From Rhodocyclaceae bacterium (GTDB lineage: Bacteria > Pseudomonadota > Gammaproteobacteria > Burkholderiales > Rhodocyclaceae): a stretch of DNA of 64,000 bases. The DNA lies in contig JAKLLG010000015.1 of the NCBI GenBank assembly GCA_023150275.1, forward strand, positions 1 to 64,000. The letters are read 5' to 3'. The position numbers were made by a program, and so were the translations under genes. The notes below the pieces were generated by a model. The model had not been told where the DNA came from. It worked only from the letters and a program-made list of their open reading frames with translations, and searched no databases. Positions 22,870 through 34,606 of the stretch are shown here, piece by piece (positions within the stretch are counted from its first letter, which is position 1; the number at the start of each line of letters is the position of its first letter).

Positions 22870-23637
22870 CTACAGCGTGAGCGTATTTTCAGGCAAGGAT
22901 TTTGCAAGCTGCAGGCGCGTGATTGTCGGTGCCAGATCGAGGCCGGTTGCCGCTTTCAATGTTTTGGCACGCGAACGCAGTTCGTCCAGCGACACTGCAA
23001 GCTTGCTGCCTTCGACGGCAAGTGCGATGGCGTTGCCGCTGTCGAGCGAGGGAAAGACAAGGCTGCGTCCGTCGAAACACTTCGCGATGCGGGCGACGCT
23101 CGCTCGAAAGCCTCGGGTGTGGCCAAACAGATTGGTCGTCATCACGCCGGCACGGCTGAGGCGTGCGCGCACATTCACATAGAACGCCTCGCTATCGAGT
23201 ACGCCGGCGCGGGCGTAATGATCGAATCCATCGACAAGGATCAGGTCGTAGCGCTGGCGGTCGTGCATCACGAAACGCGCACCGTCGTCGATATGAATCT
23301 GCAGCCGTTCGTCCTCCTCCGGCAGCTTGAAGAACTGGCGCGCGGCCAGCGGCATCCGCGGGTTGATTTCCACCACCGTGAGTTGCGCCTGCGGAAAATA
23401 CCGCCACAGAAACTTCGTCAGCGATCCGGCACCGAGGCCGATCAGCAACACCTTGCGCGGCCACGGTGCCTCATGAAGCAGCAAGCCGGCCAGCATTTCC
23501 CGGGTATAGGCGAGTTCGAGCGCCCACGGGCGACGGATGCGCATCGCGCCCTGAATCCACTCGGATCCAAAATGCAGATAGCGGACGCCGGCATCCTCGC
23601 TGACGTCGATGGGGTGTTGTGGTGGGGTGTCATTCAT
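22870..23637 (-). CDS. Spermidine synthase-like methyltransferase-fold protein
   Basis: 255-residue protein with the SpeE-type Rossmann fold: KVLLIGLGAGSLTKFL (motif I), VVEINPRM (acidic ribose-binding end of strand 2) and DLILVDGFDHY. The polyamine-binding residues of true spermidine synthases are only partly conserved, and the N-terminal beta domain is short. It is best called a spermidine synthase-family protein whose substrate is unknown. The start ATG at 23637 has only a weak ribosome site. Monocistronic. Confidence 0.8.
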   Translation of the reverse strand: MNDTPPQHPIDVSEDAGVRYLHFGSEWIQGAMRIRRPWALELAYTREMLAGLLLHEAPWPRKVLLIGLGAGSLTKFLWRYFPQAQLTVVEINPRMPLAARQFFKLPEEDERLQIHIDDGARFVMHDRQRYDLILVDGFDHYARAGVLDSEAFYVNVRARLSRAGVMTTNLFGHTRGFRASVARIAKCFDGRSLVFPSLDSGNAIALAVEGSKLAVSLDELRSRAKTLKAATGLDLAPTITRLQLAKSLPENTLTL

Positions 23638-23788
23638 CTCGCTGGGGAAAGCTGTGCGGCAGGGCTTGCATGGGATTTCAAGGCGGTGTCAAAGGGGTTT
23701 CTCGGATTCCGGATTCGGAGTAGCGTGAACGATACAACATCAACAGGCGATCGGAGCAGCCGATCCCCGTCCCGAGGAGAAGATCATT

Positions 23789-25426
23789 ATGGCCAGTCTT
23801 ACGCTGCGAGCGAAAATCATCCTGCTCGTGCTTGCCGCCCTTGTTGGCATGACGATCATCAGCGTGTTCTCGATCAATGCGACCAAGCGCGATCTGACGG
23901 AGGGCCGCAAGGAAATCATCAAGTCGCAAGTCGAAGGCGGGCGCAACCTCCTCGACCACTACCACGGACTGGAGAAGTCGGGTGCGCTGTCGAAGGAAGA
24001 AGCTCAGAGGCAGGCAGCCGAAGCGATTGGGGCTGCAAGATATGGCGGCGCCGATGGCAAGACCGAGTATTTGTACATGTTCACCACCACGGGTGTCGGT
24101 GTGATGCACGTGAAACGTGAGTTCATCGGGCAGAACATGCTGGACAAGATCAAGGATGGTCAGGGGCGCTACACCTGGAAAGACATCATCGCCGCTGTTC
24201 AGGCTAATCCGCGCGGCGCCTATGTCGATACCGCCTTCCCGCGTCCCGGCGGCAAGGATCCGCTGCCGAAACTCCAATACGTGATGGCCTTTGAGCCTTG
24301 GGGCTGGGTCGTCGGCACCGGGTTGTACATGGACGATCTGGAAGCCGAGTTCCGTAATCGCATGACGCGCGATTTGATCATCGCCGGCGTGCTGCTTGCC
24401 ATCATTGCCGGTATCGGCTTCTCGGTCTCTTCCAGTGTTCTCCGTCAGGTTGGTGGCGAGCCGGGCGAGGCGATCGACCTGATGGCCCGTGCCGCGGCTG
24501 GCGATCTGACGATCGACGTGCAGAGCGCGGCGAAAGGCAGCATGCTCGCCTCCTTCGGCGACATGGTGGGCTCCCTGCGCAGCATGGTCACCGAGATTCA
24601 TGGCGGCTCGAACAAGCTGATCAAGGATGCCGAACGGATCAACACGGCGGCCAAGGAAGTCGCGCAGGCCTCGCAGCATCAGGCTGATGCCACGTCGGCG
24701 ATGGCCGCGGCCATCGAGGAAATGACGGTGAGCATCAACCACATTTCCGATACCGCGACCGATACCGAGCGCGCCTCCGAGGCGGCCGCCCACGATGCCG
24801 AGCAGGGCGAGCAGCAGGTGCAGACCGCCGCCGGCGAGATCAACAAGATCGCCACTTCTGTCGGCGAGGCATCGCAGAAGATCCGCGAACTGGCACAACG
24901 CGCCGATCAGGTATCGTCGATTGCCGGGGTGATCAAGGAAATCGCCGGGCAGACCAACCTGCTGGCGCTCAACGCGGCGATCGAGGCCGCGCGTGCCGGC
25001 GAGCAGGGGCGCGGCTTCGCCGTCGTTGCCGATGAAGTGCGCAAGCTCGCCGAGCGGACCTCCGCAGCGACGGTCGAGATCGAACAAATGATCGGCGGCA
25101 TCCAGTCCGATACCGAGTCGGTCGTTTCAGTCATGGACGCGGCCTTGCCGCAGGTGGAATCGGGCGTGCAGCTGGCCGAGGGCGCCGCGCAGTCGCTGCG
25201 CGACATTCGCGAAGGCGCGGCACAGACGCTGGCGCGCATCCGCGAAGTGGCCGATTCGACCAAGGAACAGAGCATTGCCAGCACCAGCATCGCGCAGCAG
25301 GTGGAACACATCGCGCAGATGGTCGAGGAAACGAGCGCCGCGATGAACTCGACAGCCGCGACCGCGAGCGATCTCGAACACCTGGCGGGCGAACTCAACC
25401 GGCTGGTCGGCCGCTTCCGCTGCTGA
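23789..25426 (+). CDS. Methyl-accepting chemotaxis protein with single Cache sensor
   Basis: 545-residue chemoreceptor. A first membrane helix (about residues 7-29), a periplasmic single-Cache domain (about 35-180; [15 protein letters not shown] and [12 protein letters not shown]) and a second helix (about 195-220) precede the cytoplasmic part. The signalling hairpin tip is typical ([37 protein letters not shown] region, about 375-430). A recognisable HAMP is poor, with only a short linker between helix and coiled coil. It starts after a GAGGAG site. The ligand cannot be told; Cache domains of this class often bind small organic acids. Confidence 0.92.
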   Translation: MASLTLRAKIILLVLAALVGMTIISVFSINATKRDLTEGRKEIIKSQVEGGRNLLDHYHGLEKSGALSKEEAQRQAAEAIGAARYGGADGKTEYLYMFTTTGVGVMHVKREFIGQNMLDKIKDGQGRYTWKDIIAAVQANPRGAYVDTAFPRPGGKDPLPKLQYVMAFEPWGWVVGTGLYMDDLEAEFRNRMTRDLIIAGVLLAIIAGIGFSVSSSVLRQVGGEPGEAIDLMARAAAGDLTIDVQSAAKGSMLASFGDMVGSLRSMVTEIHGGSNKLIKDAERINTAAKEVAQASQHQADATSAMAAAIEEMTVSINHISDTATDTERASEAAAHDAEQGEQQVQTAAGEINKIATSVGEASQKIRELAQRADQVSSIAGVIKEIAGQTNLLALNAAIEAARAGEQGRGFAVVADEVRKLAERTSAATVEIEQMIGGIQSDTESVVSVMDAALPQVESGVQLAEGAAQSLRDIREGAAQTLARIREVADSTKEQSIASTSIAQQVEHIAQMVEETSAAMNSTAATASDLEHLAGELNRLVGRFRC

Positions 25427-25476
25427 AACTGCCCGGCGGCAGCAAGACTTCGGAATGGCGGCGCTTGCGGGCGCCG

Positions 25477-26631
25477 CTATTTTTTCTGCTCGCCGCCGAA
25501 CAGTTTGCCGACCGCGCTGCCAATGCCGCTGACGGCGCTGCCGCCGGCGCCGCCGATTCCCTTGGCCAGCCCCTCCAGGCTGATGCCGAGGACGTTGGCC
25601 GTGGCCGCGCCCACTTGCGTCAGGAACTTTTCGTTCAGGGAAAACTTCGGATCGTCGATGTTCCCTTCTAGCACGAAATCGGCAGTGATCTGCCCTTTCT
25701 TGTCCTTCAGCATGCGCACGACAGTCTCGCGCGGCATGCCCATGAAGGTGCCGCCGGTCGATAGTTCGAGCCCGGATAGGGTGACCCGGCCGGGCGCGTG
25801 CAGGCGATTGCGCTTGACCACCGACTTCATGTTCAGATCGAGCGTGCCCTTCTTTACGCCCGTTTCCGCCGCCTTGATCAGGTAGGGCTGAAAGGCGACC
25901 AGATCGACGCTGTTGAGCCGTGCCTGAATGTCGGAGTCGCGCGTCGCGATTTCGGCCCAACCCTTCAGCGCGAGTTTGCCGTCCTGCCGCATGCCTTTGA
26001 TGACGCCTTCGATTTCGATGTCGGTCTGGCCGGAGAGGGCGGGGAGGCGGAGCGTCCCCAGCGTCACGCTGGTCTGTTCGAGACGTAGCTTGTGCGCTGG
26101 CTGGCGTACCGACGCGTCGAAGAAATCGACCGCCGCCTCGACGAGACGGACCCGCGCGATCGTGACCTCCGGTATTGCCGCCGCTTCGGGCTTGTCCTTT
26201 GCGTCGGGCGAAGGAGTGTTGGGGGCGGTCTTGCCCGGTTGTTCCAGCAGCGACGGCAACAGTGCCAGCTTGCCATTCTTGCGGCGGAGCAGCGAGAGAT
26301 AGGCGCCCTCGATTTCGATGTCCGCAATGCGAATATTGCGCGAGAGCAGTGCGCCCCAGTCGGGCCGGACCGTGACGCGGCGAGCGCTCAGTTCCTCATC
26401 AGCCGGCCAGCCCTGGCTGGCGCGGATGCGAATGCCGTTGATCGTGACGCCGGTGAATGAGGTTTCAATGCTGGCGATCTCGGCGTTCGGTCCCAGTGCG
26501 CGTGTGACTTCCTCGCGCAGCTTTTCGACCGCGAAATGACGGCCAATAAACCCAAGCGCAACGAGCGCGCACAAGACACCCGTGCTCCAGAGCAGCCATT
26601 TGCGCCCCGACGACGTCCGTGCCTGTTCCAT
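25477..26631 (-). CDS. AsmA-like/DUF748 family protein
   Basis: 384-residue protein with one N-terminal membrane helix (about residues 12-30) and a long periplasmic region with repeated beta-strand pattern (IRIADIEIEGAYLSLLRRKNG, LSGQTDIEIEGVIKGM), as in AsmA/DUF748 proteins that help lipid or envelope traffic. The C-terminal end is glycine-rich (about 355-380). Its minus-strand start precedes tRNA-Arg (26726-26800) read in the same direction. Function is not known beyond the family. Confidence 0.75.
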   Translation of the reverse strand: MEQARTSSGRKWLLWSTGVLCALVALGFIGRHFAVEKLREEVTRALGPNAEIASIETSFTGVTINGIRIRASQGWPADEELSARRVTVRPDWGALLSRNIRIADIEIEGAYLSLLRRKNGKLALLPSLLEQPGKTAPNTPSPDAKDKPEAAAIPEVTIARVRLVEAAVDFFDASVRQPAHKLRLEQTSVTLGTLRLPALSGQTDIEIEGVIKGMRQDGKLALKGWAEIATRDSDIQARLNSVDLVAFQPYLIKAAETGVKKGTLDLNMKSVVKRNRLHAPGRVTLSGLELSTGGTFMGMPRETVVRMLKDKKGQITADFVLEGNIDDPKFSLNEKFLTQVGAATANVLGISLEGLAKGIGGAGGSAVSGIGSAVGKLFGGEQKK

Positions 26632-26725
26632 GGTTGCTTCTCCCCTTTGACGAATGCTTATTGTGCAGCGATGGGCGGAGAAGGTGAACGGTGTACTGGA
26701 CGGCGAGGTGTGGGCGCTGAGGTGA

Positions 26726-26800
26726 TGGTCCCCTCGACAGGAATCGAACCTGTATCTGGCGCTTAGGAGGCGCCCGTTCTATCCATTGAACTACGAGGAG
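26726..26800 (-). tRNA. tRNA-Arg (anticodon CCT)
   Basis: Read on the minus strand, the cloverleaf is complete: acceptor CTCCTCG/CGAGGGG with one G-T pair, D-arm GTTCAATGGATAGAAC, anticodon loop with CTCCTAA (anticodon CCT, 26764-26766 region) and T-arm with TTCGATT. The 3' CCA is encoded. It matches the known tRNA-Arg(CCU) layout. It stands alone between two genes. Confidence 0.95.
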
Positions 26801-26904
26801 AGACCAGGCGCGCATTGTAGCGGCTGCCGGCCTTCGCGGCCAGTGGATGGGCGGATCGGGGTAGAATTGCGCCCTCGTTTCAGCAATCGCCCCCGGCGAC
26901 CGAC

Positions 26905-28836
<1,932 letters not shown>

Positions 28837-28872
28837 CAATTGTTCGGTCAAGCCAAGGCTGGCGGCCACTCC

Positions 28873-31812
28873 TCAGCAAGGCGCGCTGTTTTCACGGGCC
28901 TTGGCGCGCACGTAGGCCATGTGTGCTGCTGCTGCGATGCCTGCCGCTTCTGCATCGCGGGCGATGATCGCTGCGAACATTTCCCGGTGCTGTTCGCGCA
29001 GCCTTGTGGCTGAGACCGGGTCCGGCATCAGGCGATCGAGATTGCGCCGGATGTGGCCATACATCAACTGAATGACGGCATCGCCGACCTTGCGCAAGGC
29101 CGGGTCATGCGTCGCTTCAATAATTGCCACGTGGAAGGCAAGATCGGCCTCGATCTGTGCGCCGAGGTCGTGTCCGGCGAACGCATCGTCGAGTTTGCGG
29201 AAGATGTGTTGCAGGTGATAGCGATCCATCTCGGTCGCATTCGTGGCCGCCACAGAAGCAGCGTGGGATTCGATGAGTTCGCGAATCTCCAGGAGCTCGT
29301 CGCGCAGGTGGAGTGGCGGCCCCGGCAGTTGTGGCGCCGCAGCGATATCCGGATTCGCTGCGGGCGTTCCGGCTTCGTCGTGCTCCATCGCCACGCTGTC
29401 CGGGTTGCAGGGAATGTCGATCATGAAGATCGTGCCGTCACCGACCCGGCTGCTTACCCTGACCCGTCCGTGCAGGGTTTGCGTCACCAGGCGAAATACT
29501 ATTGCCAGTCCGAGGCCGCTGCCGCCTTGCCCCATCCGGGTGGTGTAGAAGGGGTCGAAAATGCGCGTCAGCGATTCGGCTGGGATGCCACAACCGTTGT
29601 CGCTGATATCGAGCTGAATGCGACCCCTTCCAGACTCGCGGGCAACGATGCGGATTTCTCCGGGATCCCGGTCGGCGAATGCGTGCAGGCGCGCATTCTC
29701 GAACAGATTGAGCAGGATCTGTCCGAGCGCACCGGGGTAGCTGTCGAGTTCGAAACTGCCGTCAATGTCGATAACGAAATGCGGCGGCTGTGAGGCACTG
29801 CCGGCCTCGAACGCCTGCACGTTCTCGCGGACGACGTCGATAAGGCGGAACTGACGGCGGCGATCGCTGGTTTGGTCGACCGCAACTTCCTTGAAGTTGG
29901 CAATCAATTGTGCCGCGCGTTGCAGGTTGCGAACGAGGATTTCGAGGGCGGCCTCGCCGCGTCCGAAGAAGCGATCGAGTTGCGAGCGTCGCACCGCGCC
30001 TTGAGAGACTTCTCCATGCAGGGCAGCCAACTCGTCCTGCAGCGTGGTGGCTACCGTCAAGCCGTTACCGATCGGCGTGTTCAGCTCGTGGGCGACACCG
30101 GCAACCATTGCCCCCAATGAGGCAAGCTTCTCGGAATGAACGAGTTCGTCCTGGGCCAGCGCCAGTGAATCGACGGCCCCCTGCAGCTTGAGATTTGCCT
30201 GTGTCAGCGCGGCAGTTCTTTCGCTGACCCGCTCTTCCAGTGACTGATTCAGATCGCGCAGTGCGGCCTCGCTGCTGCGTAGCTCGCTGACGTCGAGCAT
30301 GGCGCCAACGATGCCGGCATTGGTGCCATCGGCAAGACGTACGACTGCCTTGTGAAAAACGATGTCATGGCGGCGGCCATCGGCGGCGGTGACTTGTGTC
30401 TCATAGATCTGCTGGCCGCCTTGCCGCAAAAGCTCTTCGTCCTTGCTGCGGAAGAGCCCTGTCTGGCCCGTCGTCTGCCCCGCTGCGCCGACACTCTGGC
30501 CCTGCAGCTCCTCGCGCGTCTTGCCTAGGAAGCGCAGGAAGGCCTCGTTGAAGCGCTGGTAGCGCATTTCGGCATCCTTGTAGAACATTGGAAACGGCGC
30601 TGCGTTCATCAGTGCCTGCATCAGCGTGAGCTCGCGTTCCAGTCGCGCCGACAATTCCCGCCGCCGCCGCGAGTACGCTGTCTGCAGACCGATCATGCCA
30701 AGCAGGAGAATGAAGAGCGCGATCGCGCCAGTGACCAGTTGCGGGTGGGTTTCAGCAATTCCGGGCGGACGATTGATGATGCGCGCGCCAGCGGGGAGCT
30801 TGCGCTCATCGATGCCAAGGCGCTTCAATTCGCGGTGATCGAAGGCATCGCGGTTGGGACTTTCGATGACGCGAGGCGACGTGACGGCGCGCTCTCCCGC
30901 AAGCTGTGACTTCACCAGCGCTGCGAGTGCCGTGCCCTGATCCTCTCCCGATACGAGACGGCCGCCGACGATGCCATGTCCGAGAAAGAAGCTCCACCCG
31001 GAATAGATGGGGCGCTCGGTAGCCTGGCGTACCTCGGCGGCAACCTCCGGACCGCTGACCGTGTTGCCACGCCCATCGCGCGGGCGCCCCATGAGGAAGG
31101 CGAGATAGTTCCCCTGCTGCCCGGCAAGTGCGCTGCGCAGGTCGGCGAGCGTGCGGAAGGCCAGGGGCTCGATCGTAAACGACTCGGACATTGCTGCGTT
31201 TGCATCGCGCAGCGCTGCAAGATTCGACTCGAAAGTCGGAGTGTCGTCACCAATCACGAGCAGACGCTGGACGGCTGGATGCAGTGTGCGCATCAGGGCC
31301 AGATTGGCGGGGAAATCAGGTGTTTCCGCGACGCCGATGAGTCTGTCGAACTCGGCAAGATGTTCAATGCGCAGATTATTGGCGCCGGCGAAAAGCAGTG
31401 GCTTGCCGGGAGCGATCCGGTCCCGGTACTTGGTCAGCAAGCGCCACGCGGGATCGTCGGTTGCGACGAGCAGGTCGACGGCGCGATTGCGGTAGCGCTC
31501 GACGAGATGCGCAACCGTGGCCATTTCTACCGCCGAATCGGTGATTGGCGTGCGCAGCGCATCGAGATACTCGACAAAGAGGCTCGTGTGCCGGGCTTGC
31601 TCGCCAAGACCGGCAGTGAATCCGGAATGCACGCTGTCCGTCCATGGCAGCCCTTGATGATAGGAGTGAACGAGCAGTACCTGCGGATGATCGTGGTCGT
31701 GCAGGTCGGTGCCGTGCGTTGTCGGTGACACAAGGAACATGGCGACGACGGCGAGCGCGGCCATGAGTCCCTGTCCATGCTGCAGCAGGCGTTTGCCAAG
31801 AACGAGGAGCAT
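28873..31812 (-). CDS. Sensor histidine kinase with periplasmic ABC-type binding domain and C-terminal FCD domain
   Basis: About 979 residues from the preferred start MLLVLGKRLL. In order: signal segment (1-34), a periplasmic substrate-binding-type domain (about 45-355; VLLVHSYHQG), a membrane helix (about 365-390), a PAS domain (about 410-525), HisKA (H in GVAHELNTP, near 590), and HATPase (N box NLFENARLHA, G1 DNGCGIP, G2 GGSGLGLA). The unusual last part (about 835-965) is an FCD ligand-binding domain of the FadR/GntR type, with the metal-ligand pattern DLAFH, QHREMFAAI and AAHM. FCD is normally attached to a DNA-binding domain, not to a kinase. Transcription diverges from the response regulator at 32136. 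The start is uncertain; in-frame alternatives are ATG 31845 and GTG 31968. Confidence 0.85.
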   Translation of the reverse strand: MLLVLGKRLLQHGQGLMAALAVVAMFLVSPTTHGTDLHDHDHPQVLLVHSYHQGLPWTDSVHSGFTAGLGEQARHTSLFVEYLDALRTPITDSAVEMATVAHLVERYRNRAVDLLVATDDPAWRLLTKYRDRIAPGKPLLFAGANNLRIEHLAEFDRLIGVAETPDFPANLALMRTLHPAVQRLLVIGDDTPTFESNLAALRDANAAMSESFTIEPLAFRTLADLRSALAGQQGNYLAFLMGRPRDGRGNTVSGPEVAAEVRQATERPIYSGWSFFLGHGIVGGRLVSGEDQGTALAALVKSQLAGERAVTSPRVIESPNRDAFDHRELKRLGIDERKLPAGARIINRPPGIAETHPQLVTGAIALFILLLGMIGLQTAYSRRRRELSARLERELTLMQALMNAAPFPMFYKDAEMRYQRFNEAFLRFLGKTREELQGQSVGAAGQTTGQTGLFRSKDEELLRQGGQQIYETQVTAADGRRHDIVFHKAVVRLADGTNAGIVGAMLDVSELRSSEAALRDLNQSLEERVSERTAALTQANLKLQGAVDSLALAQDELVHSEKLASLGAMVAGVAHELNTPIGNGLTVATTLQDELAALHGEVSQGAVRRSQLDRFFGRGEAALEILVRNLQRAAQLIANFKEVAVDQTSDRRRQFRLIDVVRENVQAFEAGSASQPPHFVIDIDGSFELDSYPGALGQILLNLFENARLHAFADRDPGEIRIVARESGRGRIQLDISDNGCGIPAESLTRIFDPFYTTRMGQGGSGLGLAIVFRLVTQTLHGRVRVSSRVGDGTIFMIDIPCNPDSVAMEHDEAGTPAANPDIAAAPQLPGPPLHLRDELLEIRELIESHAASVAATNATEMDRYHLQHIFRKLDDAFAGHDLGAQIEADLAFHVAIIEATHDPALRKVGDAVIQLMYGHIRRNLDRLMPDPVSATRLREQHREMFAAIIARDAEAAGIAAAAHMAYVRAKARENSAPC

Positions 31813-32135
31813 CCTATGCCCGCTGCGGTCCTCTGCCAGCCTCATGGCTTCGGGCGCTTCGCGCTGAACTCGACGTGTGGGGCGCCTGCCGAACTTGTCA
31901 TGATCTAGGAATGCTCCGCTGCTACCGTGCGAGGTTATGTGCGCCGTCCCTGACGCTGGTGAATTCACTCTACGTCAGTGACGGGCGGGCGGCAATGTCT
32001 GTTTGCCGTTGCGCCCCCCACCAGTTCGCGCTCGCAAAGTCTTTCCGGGTCTTTCCGGGGCTACGAATCCGCATGCGCTTGGGTTAAGCTAGCCGGCGTC
32101 GCGCGAGCCACGCTGGCTGCGCACCGGGAGTTCGA
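31813..32135. other. Divergent intergenic region between histidine kinase and response regulator
   Basis: About 320 bases that must hold both promoters if the kinase begins at 31812 (less if it begins upstream). A tandem 10-base direct repeat (CTTTCCGGGT/CTTTCCGGGG, 32041-32060) lies about 75 bases upstream of the regulator gene. No convincing -35/-10 pair was seen on either strand. Confidence 0.4.
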
Positions 32136-33470
32136 ATGGCGCAGGCTGAGCAGGCACGGGAAGCCCCCGGTCCGATGTCGTTGCAGCAACAGGCGGAACG
32201 GTTGCTGGCCTTGCTGCGCCCATTGCTGGCCGATCCTCAGGTGGCGATTCCGCAGCGTCTGGTCGCCAGCCTGTTTGATTTCTACATTTCGGCGCAGGAG
32301 CGCAACGCCTGTGTTCAGGCGGGTGAAACCGCGCGTTCGCTGGCAAGCCTGCTGCACAACTGGGGCGATCGCCCGCTGCGCGAGCAGGATCGTCTGCAGG
32401 TGGACGTGCTGCTCGATACGCTGCTGCAGGATCTGTCGCCGCAGCACGACGCGATCCGTGACGAGCTCCGGCCATTGGTTACGCCGGTGCCGCCATCGCT
32501 GGCAACCGTCAATTCGCGTATCGCGCTCTACGTAGACAATGCTGCCTTGCTCGTCATTCTGCGCGAGGCACTCGCCGACGCGGGGTTCGACCCGATCGTC
32601 TTCGATTCGCTGGAGGCGCTGGCCGGCGTGACCGACGCGACCGTTCCCGCTGCGATCATTGCCGAACTCAGCCTGTGTCGCCTCAATCCGCAGACGGCTG
32701 CTGTCTTTTCCAACCTGCGCGATCGTTTCTCTCCGTCGCCGCATCTGGTCTGCATCGCACCGGCCGCGGACATCGCGGCGCGTCTCGATGCGGTGCGTCT
32801 CGGCGCGACGCGCGTGCTGGGGCTGCCGATCGATGCGGCGCGGCTGATTGCGGTACTCAAGGGGATTACGCTGCAGGTGCCGCACCGCCCCTACGGCGTG
32901 GTTCTTGTCGACGACGATCCCTTTCTTGCCGAGTTGTGTCGCGACGGGCTGGCGGAGGCGGGGATTCGTACCTGGGTCGTGCACGATCCGCTGCAGGCAC
33001 CGGCGGTGATTCGTGATGTGCGCCCGGATCTGGTGGTATGCGACATCTTCATGCCCGGCTGCAATGGCCTCGAACTGCTCGCAGTGCTGCGCCAGGACGA
33101 TGAACTGATCGAAACGCCGATCGTACTGCTTTCCAGCGACCCTGACGTGGGGCGGCGCCTCGAAGCGTTGAACCTCGGCGCCGACGATTTCCTGATGAAG
33201 CCGGTCGATATGTCGCTGCTGGTCTCGGTGATCGTTGCGCGCGCGCGGCGTGCCCGCACGTTGCGGCGTAGCCGGAGTGAGTTGCATCGCCTGCAGGAGC
33301 GCGTACGGGCGCTGGAGGGAGCGTTACATCCCGACACTCCGCAAGCAGCGGGAACGATCGTCGATTTCGAGGGCAGCGCGGAGACGATCAACCTGGACGA
33401 TTACGTGGTCAGCGTCGTCGAACCCGGGGGCAAGCGTCGCTGGGCTCGCGGTACGCGCGCGCGCAAGTAG
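32136..33470 (+). CDS. Response regulator with pseudo-receiver and receiver domains
   Basis: 444-residue protein without a DNA-binding output domain. Residues 1-125 are helical with no recognised domain. Residues 128-245 look like a receiver fold in which the phospho-acceptor Asp is replaced by Glu (E177) and the acidic pocket is degenerate. Residues 254-372 are a true receiver: acidic pocket D259/D260, phospho-acceptor D303 (CDIFMPG) and K355. A short tail (VVDFEGSAETINLDDYVVS) ends the protein. A GGGAG site precedes the ATG. The divergent histidine kinase is the natural partner, but its pairing is inferred from position. Confidence 0.87.
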   Translation: MAQAEQAREAPGPMSLQQQAERLLALLRPLLADPQVAIPQRLVASLFDFYISAQERNACVQAGETARSLASLLHNWGDRPLREQDRLQVDVLLDTLLQDLSPQHDAIRDELRPLVTPVPPSLATVNSRIALYVDNAALLVILREALADAGFDPIVFDSLEALAGVTDATVPAAIIAELSLCRLNPQTAAVFSNLRDRFSPSPHLVCIAPAADIAARLDAVRLGATRVLGLPIDAARLIAVLKGITLQVPHRPYGVVLVDDDPFLAELCRDGLAEAGIRTWVVHDPLQAPAVIRDVRPDLVVCDIFMPGCNGLELLAVLRQDDELIETPIVLLSSDPDVGRRLEALNLGADDFLMKPVDMSLLVSVIVARARRARTLRRSRSELHRLQERVRALEGALHPDTPQAAGTIVDFEGSAETINLDDYVVSVVEPGGKRRWARGTRARK

Positions 33471-33494
33471 TGCGCGCTTTGTCTGCCCGGCGGA

Positions 33495-34364
33495 CTACTG
33501 GCCCGGCGTGGGCATCAGTGGCATCGGCGGCAGTTGCGCCTTTTCCTCGTCAGTCAGCTTGAGCCGGTCGATCAGCGAATCGCGGTTGAGGTGCAGCAGA
33601 TTCTCGAGCGCGGCGAAATCGTCAGGCAATGCAGCGTTGTTCCAGCCGTTCGCGGTGTGGCGAGCAAGGTCAACGGCGAGCTGTACGTTGCGGATACGCG
33701 GATGATCGGCCTGTGCCGGATCGATCAGGTGTGCGAGCAGTTCGGGCAGATGCCAGGCGCGGCACAGCGCGAGCTGCAGATCCATGAGCTGGATGCCGAG
33801 CACCTGTTCCTGCGCGACCGTGCTCCTTAGCGTGGAATCGGCGCGCTGGCGATCGCGGATCGCGGCGGCGAGCCCGGGAGCGAAGCACCACAGCAGGATT
33901 TCGGCGAGATCGTGCAGCAGCGCGGCGATCGTGACTTCCTCGACGTTCAGATCCTGTCGCCACAGCGCCCATTCGTGCGCGTAGTGTGCTGCACGTTGCA
34001 CGCGCCGGATCAGCTGCAAGGTGCCGAGCATCGCCTGCGGTTCGCTCTTCAGCAGGTGCTCGACGGTGATCAGCTCCCTGAATTTTTCGAAGAAGGGTTC
34101 GACACCGATCATCATCACGGCGCTGGCGATGGTCGTGATATCGCTGCGCAGGCGCTTGCCGGAAAACGGCTGGATGTAGGCCAGCACTTTTACCGTCATC
34201 AGCGGATCCTGCAACACGATTCGGGCAACGTCGCGACCATTGATGCGATCGATCCGCGCGTGCGCCTCTTCGAGTTGCCGTGCCGTGTGCCGTAGCACGG
34301 GCAGGTCGGCGCCGCTGAAGAACAGCACCCAGGTTTCTAGATCCTGTAACGGGTGGGTGAGCAT
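33495..34364 (-). CDS. HDOD domain protein
   Basis: 289-residue cytoplasmic protein with an HDOD domain, the HD-related fold found in signalling proteins. The pattern ARIVLQDPLMTVKVLAYIQ and AALLHDLAEILLW in the middle fits the family, with no phosphodiesterase HD pair expected. It lies convergent to the response regulator (24 bases between stops), suggesting a shared signalling theme without a known target. Confidence 0.8.
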   Translation of the reverse strand: MLTHPLQDLETWVLFFSGADLPVLRHTARQLEEAHARIDRINGRDVARIVLQDPLMTVKVLAYIQPFSGKRLRSDITTIASAVMMIGVEPFFEKFRELITVEHLLKSEPQAMLGTLQLIRRVQRAAHYAHEWALWRQDLNVEEVTIAALLHDLAEILLWCFAPGLAAAIRDRQRADSTLRSTVAQEQVLGIQLMDLQLALCRAWHLPELLAHLIDPAQADHPRIRNVQLAVDLARHTANGWNNAALPDDFAALENLLHLNRDSLIDRLKLTDEEKAQLPPMPLMPTPGQ

Positions 34365-34606
34365 CGATTTACTTCACCATGAACGTTAAAAATAGCCCCT
34401 AATCATCTGACCGAGATGGAAATCCGGAATTCCTGACTGTCCCGGCGATGGTACTCGCTGCCTGCCGGCGATTCAACCCGCAGGCATCTTCGTTCCGTGG
34501 TCATTCCGCCGCTGCGTTTGCGCCTTGGTGCAGCGAGTGTTTGCAAGTCTGCGGCACACCTTGTCACCCTGCGCGGTGCGCGCAAGCCGCGAGTGGCAGG
34601 ATCGCT
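34365..34606. other. Intergenic region without recognised feature
   Basis: About 240 bases between the HDOD gene start and truC end. Only short open frames without ribosome sites or family likeness were seen, and nothing reads as an RNA gene. Confidence 0.4.

Noticed and set aside
34403..34585. 60-codon minus-strand frame between HDOD and truC genes
   Set aside because: No ribosome site, Arg-rich unlikely composition and no recognised family.
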